From NCBI GenBank assembly GCA_965365655.1, contig CBDUCN010000142.1, positions 1 to 12,129 of the forward strand: DNA of 12,129 nucleotides, read 5' to 3'. The stretch's first letter is position 1. Each line of letters starts with the position of its first letter. Positions 1 through 7,873 of the stretch are shown here, in pieces. The notes beneath the pieces are model-generated. The model was not told where the DNA came from. It made no database searches and saw only the letters and a program-made list of their open reading frames with translations. Source of the stretch: JBFHNV01 sp965365655. GTDB lineage: Bacteria; Pseudomonadota; Gammaproteobacteria; HK1. A program made the translations under genes and the position numbers.

Positions 1-299
1 AGCGGGTGAACGGCAAGGGCGCGGTGGCCGGCATGGCGGCGGGCATCGGCGTGACGATGCTCTACGTGTTCCAGCACAAGGGCATCATGTTCATCCCGGG
101 CACCGAATTCCTGGGCGACATGGGCGCGAACTGGTTCTTCGGGATCTCCCCGAACGCGTTCGGCGCCATCGGCGCGATGGTGAACTTCGCGGTCGCGATC
201 AGCGTGTCGCGCGTCACCGAGGAGCCTCCGGAGCACATCCAGGAGCTCGTCGAGAGCATCCGCTCCCCCCGGGGCGCGGGCGCCGCGACCAGCCACTGA
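1..299 (+). CDS. C-terminal end of a sodium:solute symporter (VC_2705-like subfamily), 5' end outside the window
   Basis: The reading frame is open from the first base (codons begin at position 3) and ends at TGA 297-299. The GTG at position 6 is most likely an internal valine, not a start. About 99 residues are visible. They hold one clear membrane span, a short loop containing an F-F-G-I-S-P motif, a second span (about G-A-I-G-A-M-V-N-F-A-V-A-I-S-V), and a polar cytoplasmic tail with the motif PEHIQELVESIR. That tail and the GISP loop are what I recognise from the sodium/solute symporters annotated as VC_2705 family, relatives of the acetate permease ActP. Such proteins use the sodium gradient to import small carboxylates across the inner membrane; the substrate here cannot be read from the tail. 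In this family a small DUF4212-type subunit gene usually lies upstream, which would be outside the window. It is followed directly by two hairpins that should end its transcript. Confidence 0.85.
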   Translation, partial: RVNGKGAVAGMAAGIGVTMLYVFQHKGIMFIPGTEFLGDMGANWFFGISPNAFGAIGAMVNFAVAISVSRVTEEPPEHIQELVESIRSPRGAGAATSH

Positions 300-315
300 C
301 AGGCATCGGCCTGAT

Positions 316-344
316 GGCGCCCGCCCCGCGAAGGGGCGGGCGCC
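316..344 (+). terminator. Perfect 12-bp GC hairpin after the symporter gene
   Basis: GGCGCCCGCCCC (316-327) pairs perfectly with GGGGCGGGCGCC (333-344) around a 5-base loop GCGAA, starting 17 bases after the symporter stop codon. No T-run follows, so on its own it is not a classical intrinsic terminator. It may protect the 3' end of the mRNA or act together with the second hairpin at 355-384. Confidence 0.6.
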
Positions 345-354
345 GACTCCACGG

Positions 355-384
355 AAACCCCGCCGCGTGCGGGGTTTCTTCTTT
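355..384 (+). terminator. Intrinsic terminator of the symporter gene
   Basis: AAACCCCGC (355-363) pairs perfectly with GCGGGGTTT (369-377) around the loop CGCGT, and TTT CTTCTTT follows to position 384. This is a good rho-independent terminator for + strand transcription. The same stem read on the - strand also ends in TTT, so it could stop residual read-through from the convergent genes on the other side. Confidence 0.85.
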
Positions 385-425
385 GTGCCGGGGAGAACGG
401 CGCCGCGGCGGCGGAACGAGGCCGC

Positions 426-602
426 TCAGGCGAAGGGATTCACGACGCGCAACCCGTCGTAGTCCTGCTCGTGGCTCAGGTCCTCCGAGTACACGACGTC
501 ACAGCCGCAGGCGGACGCCGCGGCGAGGATGGCGCAATCCCGGTACGCGAGCCCGAAGCGTTCCCGGCGGCAGGCAATCGACTCCCGGATGAGTGCGCCC
601 GA
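426..602 (-). pseudogene. Remnant of a PIN-domain (VapC-like) ribonuclease toxin, C-terminal half only
   Basis: Read on the - strand, the frame ending at TGA 428-426 encodes ESIACRRERFGLAYRDCAIL, then GCDVVYSEDLSHEQDYDG and LRVVNPFA. This is the typical C-terminal half of VapC-type PIN domains: the helix before Y-x-D-A-A-I-L, the G-C-D-V-x-Y-S-E-D-L strand, and the terminal RVVNPF. It keeps the third and fourth acidic positions (the D of YRDC and the D of SEDL). The N-terminal half, which should carry the first catalytic Asp (D-T-N-V/I-L) and a second acidic residue, is not found in any - strand frame between 602 and the end of dppF. A PIN toxin is normally about 130-140 residues and only about 60 remain. 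No ribosome binding site, start codon or VapB-like antitoxin is visible. I infer a dead fragment. The frame stays open into dppF, so a fused read-through product cannot be formally excluded. Confidence 0.7.
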
Positions 603-693
603 CACCGTCTTCGTGAGCTGCACCCGAACCGACCGCGCAGTCGCCGGCGCGGTGGTGGACACCCTGCGCGCGGCGGGCCTGCAGCTTCGTTGA
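589..693 (+). pseudogene. Short TIR-domain-like N-terminal fragment, truncated by a stop
   Basis: On the + strand ATG 589 opens a 34-codon frame ending at TGA 691-693. After MSAP it reads DTVFVSCTRTDRAVAG and then VVDTLRAAGLQLR. This matches the opening of a TIR domain in pattern: (D)-V-F-V-S, a D-R pair, an amphipathic helix, then L-R-A-A-G-L. A cysteine stands where TIR proteins usually have Tyr. The rest of the domain, including the catalytic Glu region, does not follow in this or neighbouring frames. It overlaps the edge of the PIN remnant on the opposite strand, so the true junction is near 600. The match is short and judged by eye; chance similarity in GC-rich DNA is possible. Confidence 0.35.
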
Positions 694-721
694 AACCGGC
701 TCGCGGCGACGCGCTCGCCGG
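694..721 (-). terminator. Possible terminator of the dpp operon
   Basis: On the - strand CCGGC-GA-GCG, loop CGTCGC, CGC-GA-GCCGG forms a hairpin interrupted by a symmetric GA/GA internal loop, which can form tandem sheared G-A pairs. It is followed by TTTC (about 695-692). It lies 34 bases beyond the dppF stop. The T-run is short, so termination efficiency is uncertain. Confidence 0.35.
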
Positions 722-754
722 CAAAGACCCGTGCGCACCCGGCGCCCGCCTCCG

Positions 755-1784
<1,030 letters not shown>

Positions 1785-1792
<8 letters not shown>

Positions 1793-2792
1793 CGCCGTGC
1801 TCCGCGACGGCGTCCTTCGCGTACAGCCAGCACGCGGCGCGCGACCGATCGGCGTCCAGCAGCTCCGGGCGCTCGGTCCGGCAGCGGTCGAAGGCCTTCG
1901 GGCAGCGCGGGTTGAACGCGCACCCGGACGGGATCTCGGTCAGGCGCGGCATCGAGCCCTCGATCTGCACCAGCCGCTCGGTGTCGCCGCCCACCTTCGG
2001 GATCGATCCCATCAGGCCGCGGGTGTACGGGTGGCGCGCGTCGCGCACCACGGCATCCACCGGCCCCACCTCGGCGAGCCGGCCCGCGTACATCACCGCG
2101 ACGCGGTCCGCCGTCTCGGCGATCACGCCCATGTCGTGCGTGATCAGCATCACCGCCGCGCCGTGCTCGCTGCACAGGCGCTTGATCAGCGTGATGATCT
2201 GCGCCTGGATGGACACGTCCAGCGCGGTGGTGGGCTCGTCGGCGATGATCAGCCGCGGATTCGCGCACAGCGCGAGCGCGATCACGACGCGCTGGCGCAT
2301 GCCGCCGGAGAACTGGTGCGGGTACTGGTCGATGCGCACCTGCGGCGACGGGATCCCGACCTCGGACAGCAGCTCGATCGCGCGCCTGCGCGCCGCCTGC
2401 TCGCCCAGATCGGTGTGCGTCATCAGCGTCTCGGTGAGCTGGCGGCCGACGGTGTACAGCGGGTTCAGGCTGGTCAGCGGGTCCTGGAAGATCATGCCGA
2501 TCTCGCGCCCGCGCACGCGGCGCATCTGCTCGTAGGGCAGGTCGTCGATGCGCCGTCCCTCGAGCAGCACGCGCCCGCCCGCGATGCGCCCCGGCGGCTC
2601 CAGCAGCCCGATGATCGCGGCGCCGGTGAGCGACTTGCCGGCGCCGGACTCGCCGACCACGCCCAGCACCTCGCCCTCGGCGATCCTGAACGACACGCCG
2701 TCCACCGCGGTCAGCGTGCCGCGGCGGGTCGGGAACTCCACCCGCAGCCCGTCCACCTCCAGCAGCGGCGCCTTGCCGTCGGTCGCCGCCAT
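1785..2792 (-). CDS. dppD: Peptide/solute ABC importer, ATP-binding protein of the DppD/OppD type
   Basis: This 335-residue protein is the partner ATPase of DppF. It has Walker A GESGAGKS (47-54), Q-loop FQDPLTSLNP (102-111), signature FSGGMRQR (161-168), Walker B LIIADEP (181-187) and H-loop THD (218-220). The C-terminal extension carries HPYTRGL and four cysteines (291, 297, 304, 321) with nearly the same spacing as in DppF, consistent with the family's [4Fe-4S] site. The GMRQR signature and the P-L-T-S-L-N-P loop separate it from the DppF type. The frame stays open upstream into dppC, but the ATG at 2792 gives the proper N-terminus (APLLEVDGL) and shares one base with the dppC stop (TGATG), a classic coupling arrangement. 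Only a weak purine stretch precedes the ATG, as expected if ribosomes reinitiate from dppC. Confidence 0.93.
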
Positions 2793-3772
2793 CAGCGCAG
2801 CTTCGGGTTCAGCGCGTCGCGCAGCCAGTCGCCCAGCAGGTTCACCGCGAGCACCAGGATCACGAGCGCGAGGCTCGGGAAGATCGTCATCCACCACTCC
2901 CCGGAGAACAGGTACTGCTGGCCGATGCGGATCAGCGTGCCCAGCGACGGGTTCGTCACCGGCACGCCGACGCCGAGGAACGACAGCGTCGCCTCGGTGA
3001 GGATCGAGATCGCGAGGCTCAGCGTCGCGATCACCAGCACCGGGCCCATCACGTTCGGCAGCACGTGGCGCACCATGATCACCACCGGGTGCACGCCGAT
3101 CACCCGCGCCGCCTGCACGTACTCCTTGCCCTTCTCCACCAGCGTGGAGCCGCGCACCGTGCGCGCGAAGTTCACCCACTGCGACGCGGCGATCGCGAGG
3201 ATCAGCACGTAGATCTTGAGCTCGTCGTGCATCGCACGCGGCAGGATGCCGCCGACGATGCCGTCGATCAGCAGCGCGATCAGGATCGCGGGGAACGTGA
3301 GCTGCACGTCCGCGGTGCGCATGATGAACGTGTCCAGATGCCCGCCCACGTAGCCGCTCAGCAGCCCCAGAGCGGTCCCGAACAGCGCCGCGAGGATCAC
3401 CGACGCGAAACCGACGCCCAGCGAGATCTGCAGCCCGAACATGATCGCGGACAGGATGTCGCGTCCCTGGTCGTCGGTGCCGAGCAGGAACTCGCGCACG
3501 CCCTCGGTGCCGAACGCGTCCGTGGTCCCGTACGGCGGCAGCCGCGCGTTCATCAGGTTCAGCGTCGCGACGTCCTGGGTGTCGTGCGGCGCGATCCACG
3601 GCGCGAGGCCCGCCATCAGGAACAGCGCAACCGTGACCGCGAACGCGACCATCGTCACCGGCGAGCGCTTGAACGAGTGGAACACGTCGCCGTCAAAGAA
3701 GCGCGCCACCGCGTCCGCGACGCGGCGCGCGAGCGGCGGGGAGATGTCCTGTGCGTCGGGTGCCGTCGCCAT
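2792..3772 (-). CDS. dppC: Peptide/solute ABC importer, inner-membrane permease of the DppC type
   Basis: This 326-residue membrane protein should have about six spans. An N-terminal cytoplasmic stretch precedes the first span (about 41-60, from MVAFAVTVAL to APWIAPHD). Then come the periplasmic loop with the family motif LLGTDDQGRD (about 97-105), hydrophobic segments near 115-139, 158-178, 187-200 and 245-270, and a last span about 297-315. The EAA coupling loop that touches the ATPases lies at about 217-240 (EYVQAARVIGVHP through VLPN). These features identify the BPD_transp_1 family, C-type subunit. It starts 31 bases after the dppB stop and its own stop overlaps the dppD start by one base. 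Its SD sequence (GACGAG) is weak. It forms the translocation channel as a heterodimer with DppB. Confidence 0.92.
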   Translation of the reverse strand: MATAPDAQDISPPLARRVADAVARFFDGDVFHSFKRSPVTMVAFAVTVALFLMAGLAPWIAPHDTQDVATLNLMNARLPPYGTTDAFGTEGVREFLLGTDDQGRDILSAIMFGLQISLGVGFASVILAALFGTALGLLSGYVGGHLDTFIMRTADVQLTFPAILIALLIDGIVGGILPRAMHDELKIYVLILAIAASQWVNFARTVRGSTLVEKGKEYVQAARVIGVHPVVIMVRHVLPNVMGPVLVIATLSLAISILTEATLSFLGVGVPVTNPSLGTLIRIGQQYLFSGEWWMTIFPSLALVILVLAVNLLGDWLRDALNPKLR

Positions 3773-3803
3773 CGTCAGCTCGTCGCGTGGCGCGCGTGCG
3801 CGT

Positions 3804-4790
3804 TCAATGCGCCGCCCCCCCGGTGTGCTCGACGCGAAGGCGCGGGTCCACCGCGTAGTACAGCAGATCCACCGTGAGGTTGATCAGCACGAAGAACAGC
3901 GCCATCAGCACCAGGTAGCTGGACATCACCGGGATGTCGACGAACTGGATGGCCTGCAGGAACAGCAGGCCCATGCCGGGCCACGCGAACACGGTCTCGG
4001 TGATGATCGAGAACGCGAGCAGGGACCCGATCTGCAGGCCGGTGATGGTGATCACCGGCACCAGGGTGTTCTTCAGCGCGTGGCCGAAGTTGATCGCGCG
4101 GTTGCGAAGCCCGCGCGCGCGCGCGAACTTGATGTAGTCGGTGCGCAGCACCTCCAGCATCTCCGCGCGCACGAGGCGCATGATCAGGGTGAGCTGGAAC
4201 AGCGCGAGCGTGATCGCCGGCATGATGATGTGCGACCAGCCCTTCAGCGTGAGCAGGCTGGTCTCCCAGCCCCAGATCGTGGTGACGCCGCCGCGTCCGA
4301 AGGTCGGCAGCCAGCCGAGCCACACGCCGAACACCAGGATCATGACGATGCCGATCACGAAGGTGGGCAGCGAGATCCCGACCAGCGACACGGTGAGGAA
4401 CACCCGGCTCAGCCACGCGTTGCGCTTCAGGCCCGTGTACACCCCCATCGGCACGCCGACCAGCAGCGCGATCACCGCCGACACCGCGACCAGCTCGATG
4501 GTGGCCGGCAGGCGCTCGGCCAGCAGCTCGTCGACCGGCTTGCCGATGCGATAGGACAGCCCGAACTCGCCTTTCGCCGCGTTGCCCAGGTAGTTGAAGA
4601 ACTGCAACGGGATCGGGTCGTTCAGCCCCAGCTTCTCGCGCAGCTTCTCGCGCTGCTCGGTGGTGCCCTCGGGCCCGAGCATGTTGTTCACCGGATCGCC
4701 GACGAACTGGAACAGCGAGAAGCTGATGAAGCCGACGACCACCATCACGATGGTGGCCTGCAGCAGGCGCTGGACGATGAAGGCGAGCAC
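3804..4790 (-). CDS. dppB: Peptide/solute ABC importer, inner-membrane permease of the DppB type
   Basis: This 328-residue permease is the B-type partner of DppC. It opens with the typical MLAFIVQRLLQ and first span (about 8-30), followed by the family's periplasmic region with LGLNDPIPLQFFNYL (about 55-68) and GLSYR near 77-81. Spans lie near 96-118, 130-158, 188-205, 245-265 and 290-312. The EAA loop is at about 218-245 (DYIKFARARGLRN through NTLVP), and the tail YYAVDPRLR is characteristic. The start is a GTG at 4790-4788. No good Shine-Dalgarno sequence precedes it and no ATG is available nearby; a CTG 12 bases upstream is in frame. A strong palindrome lies between it and dppA, so its expression relative to the binding protein is probably lowered. 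Confidence 0.92.
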   Translation of the reverse strand: MLAFIVQRLLQATIVMVVVGFISFSLFQFVGDPVNNMLGPEGTTEQREKLREKLGLNDPIPLQFFNYLGNAAKGEFGLSYRIGKPVDELLAERLPATIELVAVSAVIALLVGVPMGVYTGLKRNAWLSRVFLTVSLVGISLPTFVIGIVMILVFGVWLGWLPTFGRGGVTTIWGWETSLLTLKGWSHIIMPAITLALFQLTLIMRLVRAEMLEVLRTDYIKFARARGLRNRAINFGHALKNTLVPVITITGLQIGSLLAFSIITETVFAWPGMGLLFLQAIQFVDIPVMSSYLVLMALFFVLINLTVDLLYYAVDPRLRVEHTGGAAH

Positions 4791-4808
4791 GGGGCGGCGC
4801 AGGATGCG

Positions 4809-4838
4809 GCGCCGGCCCGGGACGTCCCGGGCCGGCGC
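4809..4838 (-). repeat. Perfect 30-bp palindrome between dppA and dppB
   Basis: GCGCCGGCCCGGG (4809-4821) and CCCGGGCCGGCGC (4826-4838) are exact reverse complements around ACGT, itself a palindrome, so all 30 bases are symmetric. It begins 12 bases after the dppA stop codon and ends 18 bases before the dppB start. There is no T-run on either side. Stable hairpins here are known in binding-protein operons, where they protect the binding-protein mRNA and attenuate the permease genes. That role is inferred; a protein binding site or a dispersed repetitive element would look the same. Confidence 0.8.
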
Positions 4839-4850
4839 GCGTCGCGTTCG

Positions 4851-6440
4851 TCAGTTCATCGTGACGTAGCGAAGGTCCACGTCGTTGAAGGGCCGCTGCC
4901 AGACCGTGTTCACGGTCTTCGAGCTGATGCCCCACGCGAGCGCCTGCTGGTGCAGCGGCAGGTGGCCCACGTCGTCCTGGTGGATCTTGAACGCCTCGCG
5001 GATCAGCTCGTTGCGCTTCGCCTCGTCCACCGTGACCGCGATCTGGTCGGTGAGCTCCTCGACCCGCGGGTTGCTGTAGCGCCCGCAGTTCCAGGTGCCC
5101 TGCCCCTGGCCGTCAACCGTCATCAGGTTCTGCAGCGGGTTGTACGCGTCGTACGAGCCCGGGGTCCATCCGAGCATGAAGAAGCTGGTGTTGTTCTTCT
5201 GCGCGGCGCCGATCTTGTTGAAGTGCAGCGACTTGGTCTGGGCGTTCAGCGTGACCTTGATGCCGACGCGCTCGAGCATCGGCACCACCGCGGTGCAGAT
5301 CGCCTCGTCGTTCACGTAGCGGTCGTTCGGGCAGTCCAGCGTGACCGGGAAGCCGTCCGGATACCCGGCCTCGGCGAGCAGCTTCTTCGCCATCTCCGGG
5401 TCGTGCGCGTACGGCGTGTTCATGTCCTCCTGGAAGCCGTTGATCCCGGGCGCGATCATCAGGCCCGTCGGCGTGGAGGCGCCGCGCATCACGACGCGCT
5501 GGATCGCCTTGGTGTCCACCGCGTGCGCGAAGGCCTTGCGCACGCGCACGTCCTTGAACGGATTCTTGCCGCTGCCCGGCATGTCCAGGAGCTCGTCGCG
5601 CCACTGGTCGAAGCCGAGGAAGATGGTGCGAAGCTCCGGGCCCTGCAGCACCTTCACCGCCGGGTCCTTGTCCAGGCGCGGCACGTCCTGCAGCGGCACC
5701 GGGTACATCAGGTCGATCTCGCCGGACAGCAGCGCCGCGACGCGGGTCGCGTTGTTCGGGATCGGCGTGAAGATGGCCTTCGTCACGTTGCCCGGCATCT
5801 TGTCCTTGCCCCAGAACTTGTCGAAGGGCTCGAGCACCACGCGGTTGTCCTGCACCCACTCGACGAGCCGGAACGGACCCGTGCCGTTCGCGTTCAGGTT
5901 CGCGAAGTTGGTCTTGCCGGCGCCGCGCACGACCTCGAAGGCGTTGTTGGCCTCCATGTACTCCTGGTCGACGATGTAGAAGTTCGGCATGTTCAGCAGC
6001 AGGATGGGATCGGGGCCCTTGGTCACGATCTCCACCGTGTAGTCGTCGACCTTGCGCACCGTCTCCACCGACGCCAGCGCGAAGCTCATCTCGGAGCTCT
6101 CCTGCGTCTGGCGCTTGAACGAGTAGACGACGTCGTCGGCGTTGAACGCGTTGCCGTTGTGGAAGGTCACGCCCTGGCGCAGCGTGAAGCGCCAGGTGGT
6201 CTCGTCGACGCGGTCCCACTTCGTCGCGAGGTCGGGCTCCAGCGACAGGTCGGGCTTGCGGTGCACGAGGCGCCCGTAGATGTTGCCCTTCATCGTGTTG
6301 GTCGGCCCCTCGTTGTTCGCGTGGGGGTCGAGGCCCAGGATGTCGCCGGTGGTCGCGTAGCGGAAGGTCTTGGCCTGCACGGCAGCGCCCGACCCCAGGA
6401 TGACGGCGGCAGCGGCCGCCAGCAGCACTCTCTTCAGCAT
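4851..6440 (-). CDS. dppA: Periplasmic solute-binding protein, family 5 (DppA/OppA-like)
   Basis: This 529-residue exported protein captures the substrate for the importer. A signal peptide is clear: MLKR, a hydrophobic core of about 15 residues, then G-A-A-V-Q-A with likely cleavage after A23. There is no lipobox cysteine, so it should be a soluble periplasmic protein. Family 5 marks are the N-terminal strand KTFRYATTGDILGLDPH, the region WRFTLRQGVTFHNG (83-96) with F-N-A-D-D-V-V-Y-S-F (99-108), and GTGPF (186-190). The segment that often contacts the ligand reads GWTPGSYDAYNP (424-435); it differs from the G-D-x-G-D-P-D-N-F type seen in classical dipeptide binders, so the true ligand may not be dipeptides. 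The mature protein has cysteines at 370, 382 and 452. It is the first gene of the operon and has the best ribosome site in it, fitting the need for excess binding protein. Confidence 0.92.
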   Translation of the reverse strand: MLKRVLLAAAAAVILGSGAAVQAKTFRYATTGDILGLDPHANNEGPTNTMKGNIYGRLVHRKPDLSLEPDLATKWDRVDETTWRFTLRQGVTFHNGNAFNADDVVYSFKRQTQESSEMSFALASVETVRKVDDYTVEIVTKGPDPILLLNMPNFYIVDQEYMEANNAFEVVRGAGKTNFANLNANGTGPFRLVEWVQDNRVVLEPFDKFWGKDKMPGNVTKAIFTPIPNNATRVAALLSGEIDLMYPVPLQDVPRLDKDPAVKVLQGPELRTIFLGFDQWRDELLDMPGSGKNPFKDVRVRKAFAHAVDTKAIQRVVMRGASTPTGLMIAPGINGFQEDMNTPYAHDPEMAKKLLAEAGYPDGFPVTLDCPNDRYVNDEAICTAVVPMLERVGIKVTLNAQTKSLHFNKIGAAQKNNTSFFMLGWTPGSYDAYNPLQNLMTVDGQGQGTWNCGRYSNPRVEELTDQIAVTVDEAKRNELIREAFKIHQDDVGHLPLHQQALAWGISSKTVNTVWQRPFNDVDLRYVTMN

Positions 6441-6443
6441 CGT

Positions 6444-6453
6444 CCCTCCCTCC
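6444..6453 (-). promoter_or_regulatory. Strong Shine-Dalgarno sequence of dppA
   Basis: On the - strand GGAGGGAGGG precedes the dppA ATG, with the GGAGG core 8 bases from the start. It is far stronger than the sites of dppB, dppC or dppD, matching the expected excess of the binding protein. Further upstream, between dppA and argC, I see no convincing -35/-10 pair; TAGACT near 6570-6580 on the - strand is the only weak -10-like string. Confidence 0.75.
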
Positions 6454-6687
6454 AGAACGGCGCGCCCGATGCAGACCGGGTGGACGCCGGGGTGTTTGTT
6501 GTTCAGCCGGGGTGCGGCCCGTGCAGGCTCCGCGACGGGTCGCCGTGACGCGCAGGTCCCCGGGCCCGGCGAGTCTACACCTTCCCCTTCGGAGAAAGGG
6601 CTTGCGCCTCCCGCCGCGGACCGGCCACCTGACCGGGCACGCCGTCGCGGCGTCGCCGGGCCGACCGCCCGCCGGCGGGGAGCGCCG

Positions 6688-7674
6688 TCAGGCCGCCGCG
6701 CTGCGCGGCGGGCCGACGAGCCCGCGCGTCTCGTCCAGCCCCAGCATCAGGTTCAGGCACTGCACCGCGTTGCCCGACGCCCCCTTGCCCAGGTTGTCCA
6801 GCCGCCCGACCAGCACCAGCCCGACGGCCGGATCGCCGAACACCATCAGGTCGAGGCGGTTGCCCATCCCGGCATCGGGGAGATCCAGGAAGCTGCCGTC
6901 GCGAAGCTGCGCGTCGCACTCGGCGGGCGACGGCGCGCCCACCAGCGGCTCGCCGGCGTAGCGCGCGCGCCAGATCGCGTGCACCTCGTCGCGGGTCAGG
7001 CCGTCCAGCCAGGCCGCGGGCAGCGGCATGCTCACCAGCATGCCGCAGTAGCGGTGGTCCACCGACGGCACGAACAGCGGGGTGCCGGTCATGCCGCTGT
7101 GCGCGCGCATCTCCGGCAGGTGCTTGTGATGGCCGGCGAGCGCGTACAGCGCGAGCCCGCGGCCGGCGTCGCCGCCGTGCGGCGGCACGGCCCGGTACGC
7201 GTCCACCATCTGCCGCCCGCCGCCCGAGTAGCCGGACACGGCGTTCACCGTGAACGGCAGGTCCGCCCGCAGCCGCCCGGCCTCGATCAGCGGGCGCAGC
7301 GCGAGGATCACGCTCTGCGGGTAGCACCCCGGGTTCGCGACCCGCGCGCCGGTGCGCACCGCCTCGCGCTGTTCCGGCGCCATCTCGGGCAGGCCGTAGA
7401 CCCAGCCCGGCGCGACCCTGCGCGCGCTGCTGGTGTCGATGATCCGGGTACGCGCCCCGTCGACCAGGTCCAGGGCCTCGGCCGCGGCCGCGTCGGGCAG
7501 GCACAGCACCGCGACGTCCGCGGCGCGCAGGCACTCGCGGCGCGCCTGCGGGTCCTTGCGCCGCTCGGGCGCGATCTCGAGCAGCTCCAGGTCGTCGCGC
7601 CCGGCCAGCAGCTCGCTGATGCGAAGGCCCGTGGTGCCGTGCTGTCCGTCGATGAATACCCGGGGGGCGGCCAT
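6688..7674 (-). CDS. argC: N-acetyl-gamma-glutamyl-phosphate reductase, short (type 2) form
   Basis: ArgC reduces N-acetyl-glutamyl-5-phosphate with NADPH to the semialdehyde, the third step of arginine biosynthesis, in the cytoplasm. The 328-residue product opens with VFIDGQHGTTGLRI (6-19), the nucleotide-binding start typical of the short ArgC class (about 310 residues). The long class begins with a G-A-T/S-G-Y-x-G pattern. The catalytic cysteine is C117 in ANPGCYPQS, followed by the glycine-rich loop SGYSGGGR (147-154) and a histidine-rich motif GHHKHLPE (181-188) that carries the second conserved catalytic position. The C-terminal motif GKGASGNAVQCLN (296-308) is intact. The ATG at 7674 is chosen because the frame's upstream extension (to 7995) has no ArgC similarity and AGGAG lies about 10 bases before this ATG. 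No other arg gene is beside it. It is transcribed divergently from cobS. Confidence 0.93.
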   Translation of the reverse strand: MAAPRVFIDGQHGTTGLRISELLAGRDDLELLEIAPERRKDPQARRECLRAADVAVLCLPDAAAAEALDLVDGARTRIIDTSSARRVAPGWVYGLPEMAPEQREAVRTGARVANPGCYPQSVILALRPLIEAGRLRADLPFTVNAVSGYSGGGRQMVDAYRAVPPHGGDAGRGLALYALAGHHKHLPEMRAHSGMTGTPLFVPSVDHRYCGMLVSMPLPAAWLDGLTRDEVHAIWRARYAGEPLVGAPSPAECDAQLRDGSFLDLPDAGMGNRLDLMVFGDPAVGLVLVGRLDNLGKGASGNAVQCLNLMLGLDETRGLVGPPRSAAA

Positions 7675-7764
7675 CGGATCTCGCTCCTGCGCGCTCGCCG
7701 CCGGTCCCCGGCGGCAGGGAACCCCGAGTGTAGCAGGGCCCTCGCCGGGGCGGCCCGCCGAGCC

Positions 7765-7792
7765 TTCCCGCCGCGCGGGCGCGTGGTACGAT
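7765..7792 (+). promoter_or_regulatory. Possible promoter of the cobS operon
   Basis: In the 199-bp divergent argC-cobS gap, TACGAT (7787-7792) resembles a sigma-70 -10 box and stands in a locally AT-richer patch. TTCCCG (7765-7770), 16 bases upstream, is a poor -35. If used, the transcript would start near 7799 and carry a leader of about 75 bases containing the hairpin at 7815-7839. Confidence 0.35.
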
Positions 7793-7814
7793 TTCAGATT
7801 GGCCACGGCGCCTC

Positions 7815-7839
7815 TCCGGCCGGCGCGGCGCCGGCCGGA
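7815..7839 (+). repeat. Perfect 11-bp hairpin in the cobS leader
   Basis: TCCGGCCGGCG (7815-7825) pairs perfectly with CGCCGGCCGGA (7829-7839) around the loop CGG, ending 34 bases before the cobS ATG. There is no T-run, so it is not a standard terminator. The leader is too short for a cobalamin riboswitch and I see no B12-box-like sequence. It may be an operator for a dimeric regulator or an mRNA stability element. Confidence 0.6.
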
Positions 7840-7873
7840 TCCGCTCCCACGACACCACCCAGCGAGAGCCCGC

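Noticed and set aside
3441..6548. A reading frame of more than 1000 codons on the + strand, opposite dppC, dppB and dppA.
   Set aside because: It is antisense to three clear genes, its composition is dominated by Arg, His, Ala, Val and Gln, as expected when a GC-rich gene is read backwards, and it has no recognisable domain. It is a shadow of high GC content.
6639..6653. ACGCCG-TCG-CGGCGT stem downstream of argC as a terminator.
   Set aside because: Only a 6-bp stem and no T-run on the - strand; such stems are common by chance in DNA this GC-rich.
7675..7873. A cobalamin riboswitch ahead of cobS.
   Set aside because: The likely leader is about 75 bases, much shorter than the roughly 200-base element, and no B12-box-like sequence was seen.
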